This document shows positions 40,648-42,726 of a stretch of DNA of 42,726 nucleotides, in pieces. The notes beneath the pieces are model-generated. The model did not search any database, was not told where the DNA came from, and worked only from the letters and a program-made list of their open reading frames with translations. Positions within the stretch are counted from its first letter, which is position 1. The number at the start of each line of letters is the position of its first letter. Source of the DNA: an uncultured Bacteroidota bacterium (GTDB taxonomy: Bacteria > Bacteroidota > Bacteroidia > AKYH767-A > OLB10); contig CAADHD010000013.1 in the NCBI GenBank assembly GCA_900696575.1, positions 1 to 42,726 of the forward strand. The letters are read 5' to 3'. Both the position numbers and the translations under genes were made by a program.

Positions 40648-42726
40648 TTATTTGAATTTAGAAAAAGTACCTTTAAACTCCCTGTTGTTGCAGATTACCC
40701 TGTATGAATATAAACCAGCAGCAAAAGACTGTACATTTACTTCATGAATTTTATAAGTATCGGCAGGCAGCATCATTATTTTATTTCCTGCATTATCATA
40801 GATTTCTATGAGAGCAAGGTTTTCCGCTACAAGCGGTTTTAAATAAAAGTAGGCTTTGTCGAATGCAGGATTTGGGTACATGAAAACATCATTTTTTGTC
40901 AGCGGTTTTTCTTTCTTTGGATTTACATCAGACTTTCTTGCTTCGGAAGAAAACTGTTGATGGATTTCCAATCCAAGGATTGCTGCTGCTGTATATATTG
41001 CATTACCGGCAAGTGTCAATGGCAAATGTGCGATGTAATCAAGTGTTGCAGAGTCGGAAGGAGATAATTCGCCAGTTGCAAACAAAGTAAGCTGAATCTC
41101 ATGCATTGTCTTACTAAAGTATTCCACATTATTTGTATCATTGATTGAGCTGTTTATATTGCTGGCAATAAGAAAAGTTGTACTGTCATTCATTAATGTA
41201 CCTACCGAATCGAGCAAACCCATATTACCTGCATCCATGCAGGCAACAAAATATTCATAGACATGGTCATCAGGTTTCCCCTGATGAATAAGTGCACTGT
41301 CTTGCTTTAAAGCTTTGTAAACAACCATTTTTGCCTGGTACATGTTTTCTTCGGGGTATTCATCAAACTCCAACGAATCATTTACTGTTTTTGCAATGCT
41401 GTTTTCCCTGCTTTCATAGCGTGCAAAATCTAGGCAGTCATTGTTGCCTGAATTTGGAGTAAAAATTGGAACAATATTAAACGTAGCTGGCAGTGGGTAA
41501 TAAGGATTTAATGGACTAGTTGCGCCTTGGTAATACCATAAGATGGGGGTATTCGCTTCACTCACTTTCAAAACTGATGGAGGTTCTGTTCCTGTATAAC
41601 CCCACCAATTATCATAGGGGAAATATTGTCCGCTGTTTGCATCTAAATCTCCTTGCGCAGGCAATAAGGTGTTGGGTTCTAAATGTACGCCATGATCATA
41701 GCCCGACATGATATTGTATTTCAACTTGGTTAAATTACAATTTCCGGTGAAGTTTATGCTGCGGGGCAGGTTAGTTATCGTATTACAATTAATCCTGCAA
41801 TCATTGGATGCCTCCATATCAATCCCTCTGAAATTATCAGTACCGGTTGCCGGCACATCATTGGAAATTTCATTGCTCACCACTTTAGCGCCAGAGCAGT
41901 TTTGCAGCCAGATGCCTTTGTAATGTATATCAGGAGCGGGAGATGAGCCGAGGTTATACCTGATCGTGTTGGTAAATCCCGTTCCGAAACTACTTGAAGC
42001 ATTCATACCTATTTTAATATTGTTATAATTAATAGCATGGATGCCTATCCGGTGATTTAAAATAGCATTCTTGAAAATGAATATGTCCAAAGGTTTAGTG
42101 CCGTTGATTTGATAATTAAATGATAAAGCAGTATTGTAAAAATTGCTTCCTGAACCTTGACCCTGCAAGCCGAAAGAGCTGTTATCAAATGAGTTGCCGG
42201 CTACCGTAATTTCAAAATCTTTTCTGCGGTTTATGACTAACAGACCAATGTTGACATTTGAAAAAGTGTTGGGTTCATAAGCATTTTCACCACCGATAAA
42301 TATTCTGCCATTAGATGTTTGCCTGTTTTCAACAAAGATACCTGTTCCGTAATGTGAGGCATGATAGTTTCCGTTTTTATCAAAGATGCTATTGAAGGTG
42401 TTATTATAAACTCTTGCCTTAGCGTCAATAAGACTGATACCTCCAAAAGCATTTTCAAAAAGATTGCCCTTTGAAGCGACATCGCGTCCGATAAGAGGGA
42501 GACTCGCGCTACTTGTACAGGTGGAACATACATTATGCAACTGAACATGATAAAAAGGAATCTTGCCCGTTAGCGGATCTCTTCTTAAGCTGCCTTTGCT
42601 GCATATAAACCGGTTTGCCTGAATAACAGCATTACTGAAGTTTCCGTTTTCAAGAAATACAGATGTTTGGTTTCCGTCAAAATCATTTCCAAATAAATTT
42701 ACCAAAGCTGTTCCGCTTGCCTGTAC
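40648..42726 (-). CDS. Parallel beta-helix T9SS protein, 5' end outside the window
   Basis: The frame stays open from TAA at 40648-40650 to the right window edge, and the first visible residues are VQASGTALVNLFG. The TTG at 42705 is an internal leucine codon, not a start. At least 692 residues are visible. Residues to about 350 are right-handed beta-helix (PbH1-like) repeats with N-rich turns (GNLFENAFGGISLIDA, VYNNTFNSI, GIFVENR, VAGNSFDNSSFGLQG). A linker with WGYTG and PLNPYYPLPATFNIVP follows, then a helical part around 430-560. A type A T9SS domain (MYPNPAFDKAYFYL..GLYSYRVICNNREFKGTFSKFK) ends it. Beta-helices of this kind bind or cleave polysaccharides or act as surface stalks; no active site was identified. 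It is co-transcribed with the next gene. Confidence 0.82.
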   Translation of the reverse strand, partial: VQASGTALVNLFGNDFDGNQTSVFLENGNFSNAVIQANRFICSKGSLRRDPLTGKIPFYHVQLHNVCSTCTSSASLPLIGRDVASKGNLFENAFGGISLIDAKARVYNNTFNSIFDKNGNYHASHYGTGIFVENRQTSNGRIFIGGENAYEPNTFSNVNIGLLVINRRKDFEITVAGNSFDNSSFGLQGQGSGSNFYNTALSFNYQINGTKPLDIFIFKNAILNHRIGIHAINYNNIKIGMNASSSFGTGFTNTIRYNLGSSPAPDIHYKGIWLQNCSGAKVVSNEISNDVPATGTDNFRGIDMEASNDCRINCNTITNLPRSINFTGNCNLTKLKYNIMSGYDHGVHLEPNTLLPAQGDLDANSGQYFPYDNWWGYTGTEPPSVLKVSEANTPILWYYQGATSPLNPYYPLPATFNIVPIFTPNSGNNDCLDFARYESRENSIAKTVNDSLEFDEYPEENMYQAKMVVYKALKQDSALIHQGKPDDHVYEYFVACMDAGNMGLLDSVGTLMNDSTTFLIASNINSSINDTNNVEYFSKTMHEIQLTLFATGELSPSDSATLDYIAHLPLTLAGNAIYTAAAILGLEIHQQFSSEARKSDVNPKKEKPLTKNDVFMYPNPAFDKAYFYLKPLVAENLALIEIYDNAGNKIMMLPADTYKIHEVNVQSFAAGLYSYRVICNNREFKGTFSKFK

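Noticed and set aside
42703-42705. TTG as the start of the beta-helix protein
   Set aside because: The frame continues open to the window edge and no signal peptide follows, so it is an internal leucine codon.

Overview
The window looks like chromosomal DNA of a free-living member of the Bacteroidota, probably near Chitinophagales or Sphingobacteriales (the rank is inferred). Seven of about 29 genes encode secreted proteins with type IX secretion (T9SS) C-terminal signals, one of them a giant PKD-repeat protein with a 'gliding motility-associated' C-terminal domain. Promoters match the Bacteroidota form TTTG-N18-22-TAnnTTTG, and starts are preceded by A-rich leaders, not Shine-Dalgarno sequences. 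Reg_prop/Y_Y_Y sensor kinase, DUF4294-like and Omp28-like proteins are also typical of this phylum. No phage, insertion sequence, CRISPR array or rRNA was seen.

Layout. 1-6170: tail of a T9SS protein and a strong terminator, then sucC and an agmatinase-family gene; then a fatty-acid hydroxylase, a biotin carboxylase and a DUF4294-like protein; then a small T9SS protein on the minus strand. 6177-6250: tRNA-Met(CAT) on the minus strand with its own promoter. 6505-13693: a 1408-residue T9SS surface protein, a GT-C type membrane glycosyltransferase, an Omp28-like lipoprotein and a Nudix hydrolase. 13722-21464: a 2580-residue minus-strand protein built of 17 PKD and 10 Ig-like modules, ending in a type B T9SS domain.

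21813-24346 is a minus-strand run: lipoprotein and GNAT acetyltransferase, then YebC-family protein and phosphatidylserine decarboxylase. 24506-25090 encodes a lysine/alanine-rich histone H1-like protein with an acidic tail, followed by a bidirectional terminator. 25135-28769 is a two-component system (kinase first, then LuxR-type regulator). An MscS channel and a MacB/FtsX-type permease follow.

31280-33894 is a translationally coupled kynureninase/kynurenine 3-monooxygenase pair, part of tryptophan degradation toward NAD. 33961-36606 is full-length cyanophycin synthetase, followed by an SDR oxidoreductase. 37598-42726 holds three more T9SS cargo genes: a serine hydrolase, and an operon of a parallel beta-helix protein (cut by the window edge) and a 508-residue protein whose sorting domain carries an in-frame REP-like palindrome.

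The observation I rate most highly is in the 2580-residue protein. Twenty-six of its 27 modules carry one cysteine at the predicted A-B turn and one at the F-G turn, and only the last module lacks the A-B cysteine. By Ig-fold topology this predicts a continuous ladder of disulfides between neighbouring modules. Other points of interest are a terminator whose U-tract abuts the start codon of the glycosyltransferase, the REP-like insertion in a sorting domain, and a structured intergenic patch next to it.
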